From Glutamicibacter sp. B1 (GTDB taxonomy: Bacteria > Actinomycetota > Actinomycetes > Actinomycetales > Micrococcaceae), in the NCBI RefSeq assembly GCF_039602135.1, contig NZ_CP125942.1, positions 1,984,001 through 2,048,000 of the forward strand: a stretch of DNA of 64,000 nucleotides, in the 5' to 3' direction. Made by a program: the position numbers and the translations under genes. Numbering within the stretch: the stretch's first letter is position 1; every line of letters starts with the position of its first letter. The notes beneath the pieces were generated by a model, which had not been told where the DNA came from, ran no database searches, and saw only the letters and a program-made list of their open reading frames with translations. This document shows, in pieces, positions 23,441 through 32,435 of the stretch.

Positions 23441-24379
23441 ATGTCTTCAGACCTAGCTACTAAGAGCTGGTCCGAAAAGCTACCAACGAAGGTCACCGGA
23501 CTAGTACATGGCCTCGCGATCGCTTCGTTGGTCTCGCAGGTAGGCATCATCGTCACTGGCGGTGCCGTTCGACTGACCAATTCCGGTCTCGGATGCTCGC
23601 ATTGGCCAAATTGCGTACCCGGCTCCATGACCCCAGTGCCTGCAATGGGTATCCACGGCATCATCGAGTTCGGCAACCGTACCTTGACGTTTGTACTCTT
23701 GGCGATCGCCGTCGCATTCCTGATTTCGGTATGGTCGATGCGACGGACCCACGCTTCGTTGTTCAAACTGGGGCTAGTTCTCCTACTTGGGATTCCGGGA
23801 CAAGCAGTAATTGGCGGAATCACCGTGTGGACGGGACTGAATCCTTGGGTTGTCTCCTTGCACTTCCTGCTTTCAGGGACGCTAGTCATCTTGGCCACGA
23901 TATTGGTCAATCGCACGCGCACCGAATTGAAGGCTCAAGAGCATCAGCCGACTACTAAGACTATCCGCCAGGTCGCTACCGCTGCTTGGATCTTTAGCAT
24001 CATCTCGGTCATTCTAGGCACTATTGTCACTGGAACTGGACCCCACGCAGGCGACGCGACGACCCCGCGTCATATGTTTGATCCGCTACTGGTCACACGC
24101 ATGCATACCGCTCCGGTATACCTGCTCATTCTCGCTACGATCGTCCTGCTTGTTTTGGCCTATAAGGCCGGCGAGAATGCCCGTTTACGCGCTTCGCTGT
24201 GGTGGTTAGTAGTCGTCATCCTCATCCAGGCTGCCATCGGCTACACACAGCATTTCACTGGCTTGCCGATTGCTCTAGTGCTCTTGCATATGTTGGGAGC
24301 AAGCCTGCTCTTGGTATCGAGTACAGACGTTTGGGATCGAGCTAATCTTCTTCCAAAATATCAACGAGTAGATAGCTAA
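23441..24379 (+). CDS. ctaA: Heme A synthase CtaA
   Basis: A 312-residue, eight-helix membrane enzyme that oxidises the C8 methyl of heme O to the formyl of heme A for aa3-type cytochrome oxidase. Conserved: GGAVRLTNSGLGCSHWPNC (about 47-65) with the paired cysteines, HGIIEFGNR (H-x3-E motif), HFLLSGTLV, and VTRMHTAPVYLL and LVLLHMLGASLLL in the second half, giving the heme-ligand histidines. It follows the ABC permease by 30 bases with GGGAG before the ATG and ends in a strong terminator. The partner ctaB lies 1.5 kb away on the other strand. Confidence 0.95.
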   Translation: MSSDLATKSWSEKLPTKVTGLVHGLAIASLVSQVGIIVTGGAVRLTNSGLGCSHWPNCVPGSMTPVPAMGIHGIIEFGNRTLTFVLLAIAVAFLISVWSMRRTHASLFKLGLVLLLGIPGQAVIGGITVWTGLNPWVVSLHFLLSGTLVILATILVNRTRTELKAQEHQPTTKTIRQVATAAWIFSIISVILGTIVTGTGPHAGDATTPRHMFDPLLVTRMHTAPVYLLILATIVLLVLAYKAGENARLRASLWWLVVVILIQAAIGYTQHFTGLPIALVLLHMLGASLLLVSSTDVWDRANLLPKYQRVDS

Positions 24380-24388
24380 CATCAACTC

Positions 24389-24437
24389 AAAAGCCTGGGT
24401 GGCCCTGCAAATTTTGCAGGGCCACCCAGGCTTTTTT
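24389..24437 (+). terminator. Rho-independent terminator after ctaA
   Basis: A 23-bp perfect stem (24389-24411 with 24413-24435) beginning AAAAGCCTGGG and ending in TTTTTT. It lies between the convergent ctaA and HAAS-domain genes and may serve both. Confidence 0.92.
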
Positions 24438-24450
24438 GTAGGACGAATGC

Positions 24451-25398
24451 CTACTGAGCCATCGCACGCTTCTCAAACCAGAGGAGTCCATATAAGCCAA
24501 AATAAAAGTAGGCAATGCCAGCAAGCCAGAATGCCGCCATCAGCATTCCCTGATCAATGATCGACAGTACAGACAGTGCTACACCTATGAGGCAGGTAGC
24601 CCAAAGAGCAACTCTCACGTTTAGTAGGAAGCCAATCCCACAAATGAGCCCAACCACTAAGTAGATGTAAGGACCTGCACCTTCAACGGCACCGGTCATA
24701 ACTCCTGAAATGATTAACAGGACGGGGAGCAGCATGGTTACGCCGCCAATAATCTGAATCCTGCGGGATCGCTTAGTCCGGCTCAGGTGACTAAGTTTAA
24801 GATTATTCGCACCGGCTAACATCCACGCGGTAATCATTGATGGGACGAAAAACATTCCCAGTCCCGTTCCGCAAATAAGTACCACAAAGGTCATGATGAG
24901 CGCCGCCGCGATACTGTATTTGCGCGCAATCACCGGCTTCATCACGGCTGATGTTGCCACCATGAGTGCCAATGCTATGAAAACCAGAAGTTGGGTAGCG
25001 GCAAAGACATCAGAGTATCCGTAATTGATACTCAGCCCCTGGGCCTCGGCGGGGCCAAACCCCATGTTGACAACCGTTGAATCTGAAGAACGTGAAACGA
25101 TCGCAGCAAACAGGCCAGTAACCAGTGCCACAATGCCAAGTATGCGCCGTATCCGTCGCATTCTGGGCGCATTCCCCTCGCGTAAAACTTCATCCAGATA
25201 GGGCGCCGCCACAGATTCAGGTGAGCCCAGAGCCGCAATAATTTCGCTTTCAGTACGTCCGCGCTCTCGGCCTTCGTCAATATGCTCTGCGATGTCTTCA
25301 ACAAGCCCATGTCGCGCTTCTACCGGAACGTTCCGTAATAGGCGGTCCAGTGAGCGCAAATAATCCTCGACGTTTTGATCCTTAGTGCCCCTGGCCAT
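24451..25398 (-). CDS. HAAS-domain (DUF1700-like) integral membrane protein
   Basis: A 315-residue protein. The N-terminal about 70 residues (VEDYLRSLDRLLRNVPVEARHGLVEDIAEHIDEGRERGRTESEIIAALGSPESVAAPYLDEVL) are a HAAS domain, a helical module found beside PadR regulators. The rest contains about seven or eight hydrophobic helices. HAAS proteins act with the neighbouring PadR, probably as signalling or membrane-stress partners. ATG 25398 is chosen because it gives the family N terminus and overlaps the padR-type gene by 17 bases. Function beyond the pairing is unknown. Confidence 0.85.
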   Translation of the reverse strand: MARGTKDQNVEDYLRSLDRLLRNVPVEARHGLVEDIAEHIDEGRERGRTESEIIAALGSPESVAAPYLDEVLREGNAPRMRRIRRILGIVALVTGLFAAIVSRSSDSTVVNMGFGPAEAQGLSINYGYSDVFAATQLLVFIALALMVATSAVMKPVIARKYSIAAALIMTFVVLICGTGLGMFFVPSMITAWMLAGANNLKLSHLSRTKRSRRIQIIGGVTMLLPVLLIISGVMTGAVEGAGPYIYLVVGLICGIGFLLNVRVALWATCLIGVALSVLSIIDQGMLMAAFWLAGIAYFYFGLYGLLWFEKRAMAQ

Positions 25399-25732
25399 GT
25401 TGCCCTCCCAGCAATTCATCAACCTGTGTCGTAATTTCCGCCCACACGGTGCGAAACTCTTTGAGCATGACTCGTCCATGCTCAGTGATTGAATAGTATT
25501 TTCGTTTTCTACCTGCCCCGCCTTCTTCCCAGCGAGTTTCAACCAACCCGGCGGTTTTCATGCGGGCCAGTAACGGGTACAAGCTGCCTTCCCCCGCCGT
25601 TAGATGACGTTTGGTCAGCTCTTCAGCAAGTTCTAGGCCATATTTGTCGTCATTTGCCAGCGAACCTAAAACACAATATTCAAGAACGCCCTTGCGTATG
25701 TTCGTTGCTATCTTTTCGCGCTGTTCGAGCAT
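25382..25732 (-). CDS. PadR-family transcriptional regulator
   Basis: A 116-residue PadR regulator: IRKGVLEYCVLGSLANDDKYGLELAEELTKRHLTAGEGSLYPLLARMKTAGLVETRW is the winged-HTH core, followed by the GAGRKRKYYSITEHGRVML wing and a dimerisation helix. ATG 25732 (MLEQREKIATNIRKG) fits the family; longer upstream frames do not. It probably represses itself and the overlapping HAAS-domain gene through two tandem palindromes that begin 14 bases upstream of its ATG. Confidence 0.92.
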   Translation of the reverse strand: MLEQREKIATNIRKGVLEYCVLGSLANDDKYGLELAEELTKRHLTAGEGSLYPLLARMKTAGLVETRWEEGGAGRKRKYYSITEHGRVMLKEFRTVWAEITTQVDELLGGQHGQGH

Positions 25733-25745
25733 AGAAACACCATAC

Positions 25746-25772
25746 CTTGTATAACAAGACTTGTATAGCAAG
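25746..25772 (-). promoter_or_regulatory. Two tandem palindromes: probable PadR autoregulatory operator
   Basis: CTTGTATAACAAG (25746-25758) and CTTGTATAGCAAG (25760-25772) are near-identical 13-bp palindromes with a 14-bp period, directly before the PadR gene and overlapping its likely -10 region. The tight repeat suggests cooperative binding of two dimers. Confidence 0.75.
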
Positions 25773-25826
25773 ATATAAACATTAGACAATCTCCACGAAG
25801 GAAAACCCACTAATGGGCAAACAAAA

Positions 25827-25860
25827 GCCCCTCCGCTCATCATTGATGTTGCGAAGGGGC
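25827..25860 (-). terminator. Terminator of ctaB
   Basis: GCCCCTCCGC (25827-25836) pairs with GCGAAGGGGC (25851-25860), with one mismatch. Read on the minus strand the stem is followed by TTTTGTTTG. It lies 28 bases after the ctaB stop. Confidence 0.7.
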
Positions 25861-25888
25861 GATTAGATTTTACAATCCAAAGTAGTAC

Positions 25889-26791
25889 TTAGCCGAACAG
25901 TGGGCTTCCCACGAACGGATCAATGGCCAGAGCCAAGAAAACGATCGACAGGTAGGTGATGGAAATATGGAAGACCTTCATGGCCTTACGATTGACGACC
26001 GCAGGCTTGTGGTCACCCTGAGCTTCACGGTAGAGCACATGAGATTCGTAGATGAACCAGACACCAGCGCCACCGGCAATCGCCGTGTAGACGATACCTG
26101 CATGACCCAGTGGCACCAACAGAAGCGAACAAACCACTGTTGCCCATGCGTAAAGCACAACCTGCACCGACACGCGACGAGCATTGGCGATAGCGCCGAG
26201 CATTGGCACCGAAGCGGCGTTGTAGTCCTCTGCATACTTCATCGATAGAGGCCAGTAATGAGGAGGAGTCCACAAGAAAATGACCAAGAACAGAATGATC
26301 GCTGGCCATTCAATGGTCTCTTTAACTGCAGCCCATGCGATCAGCACTGGCATGCATCCGGCAATCCCGCCCCAGACGATGTTCTGCGCGGTGCGGCGCT
26401 TGAGAATCATCGTGTAGAAAACTACGTACAGCAAGATCGCCGCCAAGCCGAGGGCTGTGGTGAGCGGATTAGTTCCTACCCAAAGCACCACCAAGGACGT
26501 AATCGCTAGGGCCCATGAGAAGATCAGCGCTTCCTTAGGGGTCAGATCGCCAGTCACGAGCGGACGACCCTTGGTACGCTTCATCAACTTGTCCATGTCG
26601 CGATCGAGATAGCAGTTGAATGCTCCCGACGCTCCAGCGGCCATGGCGCCACCAACGAGAGTGGAAACCATCAACCATACCGACGGGAATCCTCGCTGAG
26701 CGAAGATCATAGTCGGCAAGGTGCTCACCAAAAGCAACTCGATCACGCGAGGCTTAGTCAACGCCAGATAGGAGCTGGCCTTGCGCTTCAT
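25889..26791 (-). CDS. ctaB: Protoheme IX farnesyltransferase (heme O synthase)
   Basis: A UbiA-family prenyltransferase of 300 residues that adds a farnesyl chain to heme b to make heme O, the substrate of CtaA. Visible: [35 protein letters not shown] with the N-x3-D-x3-D prenyl-diphosphate motif, and [24 protein letters not shown], followed by further helices (nine in total). ATG 26791 has GGAG five bases upstream. A TTG at 26866 would add 25 residues; related proteins often carry such a tail, so that start remains possible. In actinobacteria ctaB is divergent from tkt, as here. Confidence 0.95.
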   Translation of the reverse strand: MKRKASSYLALTKPRVIELLLVSTLPTMIFAQRGFPSVWLMVSTLVGGAMAAGASGAFNCYLDRDMDKLMKRTKGRPLVTGDLTPKEALIFSWALAITSLVVLWVGTNPLTTALGLAAILLYVVFYTMILKRRTAQNIVWGGIAGCMPVLIAWAAVKETIEWPAIILFLVIFLWTPPHYWPLSMKYAEDYNAASVPMLGAIANARRVSVQVVLYAWATVVCSLLLVPLGHAGIVYTAIAGGAGVWFIYESHVLYREAQGDHKPAVVNRKAMKVFHISITYLSIVFLALAIDPFVGSPLFG

Positions 26792-26866
26792 ATAGTCTCC
26801 GGTGCTCTCACCAGGCTGACGCGAGGCGCGTGGCACTGATGCTCCGGCGACACTTTGAGTCTTCAA

Positions 26867-27616
26867 TTAAACGCACTCAGTTCTTCACGGGTACAAGATA
26901 GACACAATCATTCTACGCCCGATAGAAATTCTTTGAAACTCCAAAGCACGCTGTTCGTCGGTATTTGTTGGTGATATCAGTCAAGCGCCACACCAAATTG
27001 ACCATGCCAACAGATAGCGACACGCGCAAAAATTCCGACACGAAGCGGCTACGCCGCGAACTCCGATCAGCTTCGGCGCTCAACTCAACGTCACGAAGTC
27101 TCGCTATGTGGACGGGCCAACCAGCTGCGCGTGAGCGGATCACCGACCGGAGGCCGCAGACTGTGAATTTTTCGTAATCGGCACAAGTCTGGCATTCGGT
27201 CATGTACGCCCGAATCGACAAGCACATAAACACACGCTTGTTGAGGAACAAAAAACAAAAAATCATATTTGTAGAGAGCGGCAGACCACGCGCAATCGTC
27301 TCCCCCAATACCGTGGGGAAGTAACCCGCAGACTCCTTGAGTTGAACTTGGTGACCGGGGTAACAATGCACAGAAAAGCGCTTCGTTGTTTGTCTAGCGT
27401 GAATCCATGGTTACGCCGAGGAAATAAACTTGCGCGTCATCTTGCTATAACCAACACCTCACACATCGTTTTCGCGATAGAGTTGAACGAGATTGCGCCG
27501 TCGCAACCTACATCTTTCTGGTCTCTGAAGAGTTCTGGAACATGTGGGAGGCGACGGCGTATTGCGTGTCAGCGGGAGATATCTCCCGTCCAAGCCTGAA
27601 TGGAAGGAACGCCGCT
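26867..27616. other. Long gene-free interval between ctaB and the tkt operon
   Basis: About 750 bases (825 if ctaB starts at 26791) with no supportable gene. Short frames on both strands lack family features and ribosome-binding sites. It contains an A-rich tract at 27246-27268, a small hairpin CCCC-N9-GGGG near 27303-27319, and a TATAAC box near 27446. The tkt promoter and a long 5' leader must be here. I checked by eye for TPP and cobalamin riboswitch signatures and saw none. Confidence 0.5.
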
Positions 27617-29731
27617 GTGGCGACTGAATCCTTAGTAGAAGAGTTTTCACTGACCGAGTTGGACCGTAAGGCCATTGACACGACTCGTGTCTTGGCAGCC
27701 GACGCTGTTGAAAAAGTTGGCAATGGCCATCCCGGAACCGCCATGAGCTTGGCCCCGGCTGCCTACCTGATTTTCCAGAAGCACCTGCGCCATGATCCCA
27801 AGGATCCAAACTGGATCGGCCGCGACCGTTTCGTGCTCTCCCCTGGTCACACTTCACTGACCTTGTACCTGCAGCTCTTCCTCTCCGGCTATGGCCTGGA
27901 AATGGAAGACATCGAAGCACTGCGTACCTGGGGTGCAAAGACCCCAGGTCACCCAGAGTACGGTCACACCGCCGGCGTTGAGATCACCACCGGCCCACTG
28001 GGCCAGGGTCTGGCTTCCGCCGTGGGCTTCGCTTACTCCCAGCGCCGCATGCGTGGCCTGCTGGATCCAGCTGCCGAAGCTGGCACCAGCCCATTCGATC
28101 ACACCGTATATGTCATCGCTTCCGATGGTGACCTACAAGAGGGCGTCACCTCCGAGGCCTCCTCGCTGGCTGGCCATCAGGAACTGGGCAACCTAGTTGT
28201 GATCTACGATGACAACAAGATCTCCATCGAAAACGACACCGACATTGCCTTCACCGAAGACGTTCTGGGTCGCTACGACTCCTACGGCTGGCACACCCAG
28301 CGCGTTGACTGGACCGTCACCGGCGAATACGTCGAAGACCTCAAGGCACTGGACGAGGCCATCCGCGCCGCCAAGGCCGAAACTTCCCGCCCATCGATCA
28401 TCGCCCTGCGCACCGTGATCGGCTGGCCAGCACCAACCAAGCAGAACACCGGTGGTATCCACGGCTCGAAGCTGGGTGCTGAAGAAGTTGCAGGCCTCAA
28501 GGAGGTTCTGGGCTTCGACCCAGCAAAGAACTTCCACATCGACCAGGAAGTTCTGGATCACGCTCGCGAAGTTGTCACCCGCGGTGCAGAACTGCACGCT
28601 TCATGGAACGAAGGCTTCGAAGCATGGAAGAGCGCTAACCCTGAACAGGCTGCCCTGCTAGAGCGTCTGGAATCGGGCAAGCTGCCTGAGGGCTGGACCG
28701 AGAAGCTCCCAGTCTTCGAGCCAGGTTCCACCATGGCCACCCGTAGCGCTTCGGGCAAGGTTATCAACGCCATTGCCGATGAACTGCCAGAACTCTGGGG
28801 CGGCTCGGCCGACCTTGCAGGTTCGAACAACACCACCATCGATACGGCAAAGTCCTTCGCACCTGAGCGTCGCTCCACCGCATCGTGGGACGCCAGCCCT
28901 TATGGCCGCGTACTGCACTTCGGTATCCGCGAGCATGCCGCTGCTTCGATCGTCAACGGTATTGTGCTCTCCAGCCCAACCCGCGCGTTCTCCGGCACCT
29001 TCTTGATCTTCTCGGATTACCAGCGCCCAGCGATCCGCTTGGCCGCCCTGATGGGTGTTCCATCGATCTTCGTGTGGACCCACGACTCGATCGGTCTGGG
29101 CGAAGACGGCCCAACCCACCAGCCTGTAGAGCAGCTCGCTTCCCTGCGCATCATCCCGAACTTCGACGTTGTTCGCCCAGCGGACGCCAACGAAGTTGCC
29201 TACGCATGGCGTGGCATGCTGGAGCTGACCGATACTCCATCGGGCATCGTACTCTCCCGCCAGAACCTGCCAATCTACGACCGCTCGGCCACCGGCTTCC
29301 GCGGTGCAGAAGGCACCTTGAAGGGTGGCTACATCCTGGCTGAAGCTGTCCGCGATGGCGCAGAGGTCACCCCTGATGTCATCTTGCTGGCCACCGGTTC
29401 CGAGGTGGAATTGGCAGTTGAGGCTCGTGAAGAACTGGCCGCGAAGAACATCGCTGCCCGCGTGGTGTCCTTGCCTTCGCTGGAATGGTTCGCCAAGCAG
29501 GATGCGGCTTACCGCGAAGAAGTACTGCCAGCTGCCATCACCGCTCGCGTCTCGGTAGAAGCCGGTGTCGCTCAGGGGTGGCGTGAACTGGTCGGCGCTA
29601 ACGGCGAGATCATCTCCCTGGATCACTTCGGCGCATCCGCCGATTACAAGAAGCTGTACTCCGAGTTCGGTATCACCACCGCGGCCGTTGTCGCCGCCGC
29701 CGAAACCTCCGTACAGAACGCTGCAAAGTAA
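27617..29731 (+). CDS. tkt: Transketolase
   Basis: A 704-residue thiamine-diphosphate enzyme moving two-carbon units between sugar phosphates in the non-oxidative pentose phosphate pathway. N-terminal block RVLAADAVEKVGNGHPGTAMSLAPAAY; ThDP/Mg motif ASDGDLQEGVTSEASSLAGH...NLVVIYDDNKIS; Pyr domain with FGIREHAAASIVNG and THDSIGLGEDGPTHQPVEQLASLR. GTG 27617 is chosen because GGAAGG lies about nine bases upstream and the product then begins a few residues before the family start; the frame stays open to 27542 but upstream residues look non-homologous. It is the first gene of tkt-tal-pgi-zwf-opcA-pgl. Codon bias is strong (C-ending), as for a highly expressed gene. Confidence 0.96.
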   Translation: MATESLVEEFSLTELDRKAIDTTRVLAADAVEKVGNGHPGTAMSLAPAAYLIFQKHLRHDPKDPNWIGRDRFVLSPGHTSLTLYLQLFLSGYGLEMEDIEALRTWGAKTPGHPEYGHTAGVEITTGPLGQGLASAVGFAYSQRRMRGLLDPAAEAGTSPFDHTVYVIASDGDLQEGVTSEASSLAGHQELGNLVVIYDDNKISIENDTDIAFTEDVLGRYDSYGWHTQRVDWTVTGEYVEDLKALDEAIRAAKAETSRPSIIALRTVIGWPAPTKQNTGGIHGSKLGAEEVAGLKEVLGFDPAKNFHIDQEVLDHAREVVTRGAELHASWNEGFEAWKSANPEQAALLERLESGKLPEGWTEKLPVFEPGSTMATRSASGKVINAIADELPELWGGSADLAGSNNTTIDTAKSFAPERRSTASWDASPYGRVLHFGIREHAAASIVNGIVLSSPTRAFSGTFLIFSDYQRPAIRLAALMGVPSIFVWTHDSIGLGEDGPTHQPVEQLASLRIIPNFDVVRPADANEVAYAWRGMLELTDTPSGIVLSRQNLPIYDRSATGFRGAEGTLKGGYILAEAVRDGAEVTPDVILLATGSEVELAVEAREELAAKNIAARVVSLPSLEWFAKQDAAYREEVLPAAITARVSVEAGVAQGWRELVGANGEIISLDHFGASADYKKLYSEFGITTAAVVAAAETSVQNAAK

Positions 29732-29749
29732 GGAACCGAAGTAACTATT

Positions 29750-30853
29750 ATGAGCAACCCAAATACTCAGGCCCTGTCCGATGCCGGCGTTTCGATCTGG
29801 CTCGATGACCTCTCCCGCGAACGACTGACCAGTGGCTCGCTGGCCAAGCTGATCGAAGAGAAGAACGTTGTTGGTGTGACCACCAACCCTGCGATCTTCG
29901 CCGCGTCGCTGTCCAAGGCTGAGGTGTACGGTGAAGCGATCGCCGAGCAGCGCGATAAGTCAGTTGAAGATGCGATCACCGAGATCACCAGCGACGACGT
30001 GGCTGCAGCCTGCGACCTGTTCAAGGGTGTCTACGATGCCTCCAACGGTTTCGACGGACGCGTGTCCATCGAGGTTGACCCTCGCCTGGCTCACGAAACT
30101 GCCCCAACCATCGCCCAGGCCAAGGCCCTGTACGAGCGCGTGAACCGCGAAAACGTACTGATCAAGATCCCAGCCACCCTTGAGGGCCTGGAAGCAATCA
30201 CCGAGACCATTGCCGAAGGCATTTCGGTCAACGTGACCCTGATCTTCTCGCTGGAACGCTACCGCGAAGTGATCAACGCTTACCTGATCGGTCTGGAGAA
30301 GGCTCACGCTAAGGGCTTGGACCTGTCCAAGATTCACTCGGTGGCTTCCTTCTTCGTCTCCCGCGTGGACACCGAGATCGACAAGCGTCTGGATGCCATT
30401 GGCACCGAAGCAGCAGCCGCAGTACGTGGCCAGGCTGGCGTGGCCAATGCCCGCCTTGCCTACCAGGTCTTCGAAGAGACCTTCGCTTCGGCACGCTACG
30501 AGGTACTGGCAGCAGCTGGCGCCAACGTGCAGCGTCCACTGTGGGCTTCGACCGGTGTGAAGGATCCTGCCTACCCATCGACCCTGTACGTCACCGAACT
30601 AGTGGCCCCACAGACCGTGAACACCATGCCAGAAAAGACCCTGGACGCCACCGCAGCTGAGGCCGAGGTTCGCGGTAACGCGATTGCCGGAAGCTACGAC
30701 GCCGCCAACCGCGTGCTCGATAAGCTCGCAGCCCTGGGCATCGACTACAACGAGGTTGTGAACCTGTTGGAGGTTGAAGGTGTTGAGAAGTTCGAGGTCG
30801 CGTGGAACGAACTGCTCGAAGACATGTCCCTCGCATTGAAGGGGGCCAAGTAG
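29750..30853 (+). CDS. tal: Transaldolase
   Basis: A 367-residue transaldolase of the actinobacterial/cyanobacterial subfamily (Tal-type 2), a TIM barrel that transfers dihydroxyacetone units. Visible: [35 protein letters not shown], the Schiff-base lysine in [20 protein letters not shown], and [15 protein letters not shown]. It begins 18 bases after tkt with AAGGAACCGAAG before the ATG, and its stop abuts the pgi start codon. Confidence 0.96.
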   Translation: MSNPNTQALSDAGVSIWLDDLSRERLTSGSLAKLIEEKNVVGVTTNPAIFAASLSKAEVYGEAIAEQRDKSVEDAITEITSDDVAAACDLFKGVYDASNGFDGRVSIEVDPRLAHETAPTIAQAKALYERVNRENVLIKIPATLEGLEAITETIAEGISVNVTLIFSLERYREVINAYLIGLEKAHAKGLDLSKIHSVASFFVSRVDTEIDKRLDAIGTEAAAAVRGQAGVANARLAYQVFEETFASARYEVLAAAGANVQRPLWASTGVKDPAYPSTLYVTELVAPQTVNTMPEKTLDATAAEAEVRGNAIAGSYDAANRVLDKLAALGIDYNEVVNLLEVEGVEKFEVAWNELLEDMSLALKGAK

Positions 30854-32428
30854 ATGGAACTAGGTTTGGTGACCTCTGGCGAGGCACTGGCCTCTGTTGA
30901 GGCGCAACTGCCGAAGCTCATTGAAGCAAAAATTGGTAGCCGCATCGCCGCCCAGGACCCAACGATCTGGGGACCGGACGCCGAAGCTGAATCCTCCATC
31001 CGCCTCGGCTGGGTTAATCCCTTCGAAGCAGCCGGCAAGCTGATCCCCGCCATCTTGGCATTGCGCGAGGAACTGCTTGCGGAGAACCTGACCCGCGTCG
31101 TGTTGTGCGGCATGGGCGGTTCCTCCCTGGCTCCTGAAGTGATCGCCGCACATGACGAGGTTGACTTGGTCATCTGCGACACCACCGATCCTTCGATGGT
31201 CAAGCAGATCGTGGAAACCGACCTGGAACACACTGTGGTGGTTGTGTCCTCCAAGTCCGGTTCCACCGTGGAAACCGACTCGCAGCGTCGTGCCTTCACC
31301 GCAGCCTTCCAGGCCGCCGGGATCGATCCAGCCACCCGCCTGGTGCTGGTCACCGATCCAGGTTCGCCGATGGACAACGCCGAGGGCGTGCGCGCGGTAT
31401 TCAACGCCGACCCCAATGTGGGAGGACGCTACTCAGCACTAACCGCTTTCGGTCTGGTTCCTTCCGGTCTGGCCGGTGCCGATATTGAGGCACTGGTCGA
31501 AGAGTCCGGTTTGATCAACGACGTGCTGGGTGCGGACGACGAGGATAACCTGGCACTGCACTTGGGTGCTGCCATGGCTACCGCAGGTCGCGACAAGCTA
31601 CTGATCGCCTGCGTCGGTGACGCTTTGCCAGGCTTCGGCGACTGGGCCGAACAGCTCATCGCTGAATCCACCGGCAAGCTAGGCAAGGGTGTATTGCCCG
31701 TGGCTGCCCACGTGGACGCACCGGAGCTGAAGAACCTGCCGGCCGACGTGGTGCCACTGTTTGTCTACGACGAACTGCCCGAAGAACTGGATGAGGAAAC
31801 CACCGGCGTGCACTTCAGCGCACCGTTGGGCACCGCGTTCATGATCTTCGAGTACGCCACCGCCGTGGCCGGGTACCTGCTGGGCATCAGCCCCTTCGAC
31901 CAGCCCGATGTTGAGGCTGCTAAGGTCGCGGCCCGCTCGATGCTCGATGCTCCGGCCGTGGCCGAACCAGATGCAGTTGATGGTGCCGTACAGCTGTTTG
32001 GTACCACCGCCAGCACCCTGGATGCGGCCCTAGCCGAGCTGACCGCAAAGCTGCCAGAAGATGGTTACCTGGCGATTCAGGCCTACCTGAACCGCACCTC
32101 GGATAATGCGCTGCAAGAGTTGCGTGACCTGTTCGCCGCGAAGACCGGACGCCCGGTCACTTTCGGCTGGGGTCCACGCTTCCTGCACTCCACCGGCCAG
32201 TACCACAAGGGTGGTCCGGCTCAGGGTGTGTTCTTGCAGATTACCGCCGATCACAAGGACGACCTTGAGATCCCGGATCGTCCGTACACCTTCGGCACCT
32301 TGATCACTGCCCAGGCCATCGGTGATGGTGCAGTGCTCTCGGATGCCGAGCACAACCGCCCAGTGCTGCGCGTGAACCTCACGGATCGCGCAGCCGGAAT
32401 CGCTGCCCTGCTTGAGGCGGCGAAGTAA
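30854..32428 (+). CDS. pgi: Glucose-6-phosphate isomerase
   Basis: A 524-residue phosphoglucose isomerase interconverting glucose-6-P and fructose-6-P. SIS-fold landmarks: VVLCGMGGSSLAPEVI, VVSSKSGSTVETDSQR (phosphate loop), GGRYSALTAFGLVP, and the C-terminal GPRFLHSTGQYHKGGPAQGVFLQIT. It belongs to the shorter actinobacterial form sometimes annotated as a TAL/PGI-type protein, but here it is separate from transaldolase. ATG 30854 follows the tal stop with no gap, and GGGGGC at the tal end serves as ribosome-binding site. Its place inside the pentose-phosphate operon lets fructose-6-P recycle to glucose-6-P. Confidence 0.94.
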   Translation: MELGLVTSGEALASVEAQLPKLIEAKIGSRIAAQDPTIWGPDAEAESSIRLGWVNPFEAAGKLIPAILALREELLAENLTRVVLCGMGGSSLAPEVIAAHDEVDLVICDTTDPSMVKQIVETDLEHTVVVVSSKSGSTVETDSQRRAFTAAFQAAGIDPATRLVLVTDPGSPMDNAEGVRAVFNADPNVGGRYSALTAFGLVPSGLAGADIEALVEESGLINDVLGADDEDNLALHLGAAMATAGRDKLLIACVGDALPGFGDWAEQLIAESTGKLGKGVLPVAAHVDAPELKNLPADVVPLFVYDELPEELDEETTGVHFSAPLGTAFMIFEYATAVAGYLLGISPFDQPDVEAAKVAARSMLDAPAVAEPDAVDGAVQLFGTTASTLDAALAELTAKLPEDGYLAIQAYLNRTSDNALQELRDLFAAKTGRPVTFGWGPRFLHSTGQYHKGGPAQGVFLQITADHKDDLEIPDRPYTFGTLITAQAIGDGAVLSDAEHNRPVLRVNLTDRAAGIAALLEAAK

Positions 32429-32435
32429 GGCACTA

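Noticed and set aside
26913..27371. A 152-codon minus-strand frame in the ctaB-tkt gap
   Set aside because: Unusual composition (many Arg, Cys, Ser), no Shine-Dalgarno sequence, no family pattern; kept only as part of the gene-free interval.
27300..27380. Possible riboswitch before tkt
   Set aside because: No TPP, cobalamin or ydaO core motif could be found by eye.
28658..29626. A 322-codon minus-strand frame across tkt
   Set aside because: Shadow of a highly codon-biased gene; no ribosome-binding site or recognisable domain.
30745..31416. A 223-codon minus-strand frame across tal and pgi
   Set aside because: Serine/arginine-rich translation typical of antisense to C-ending codons.
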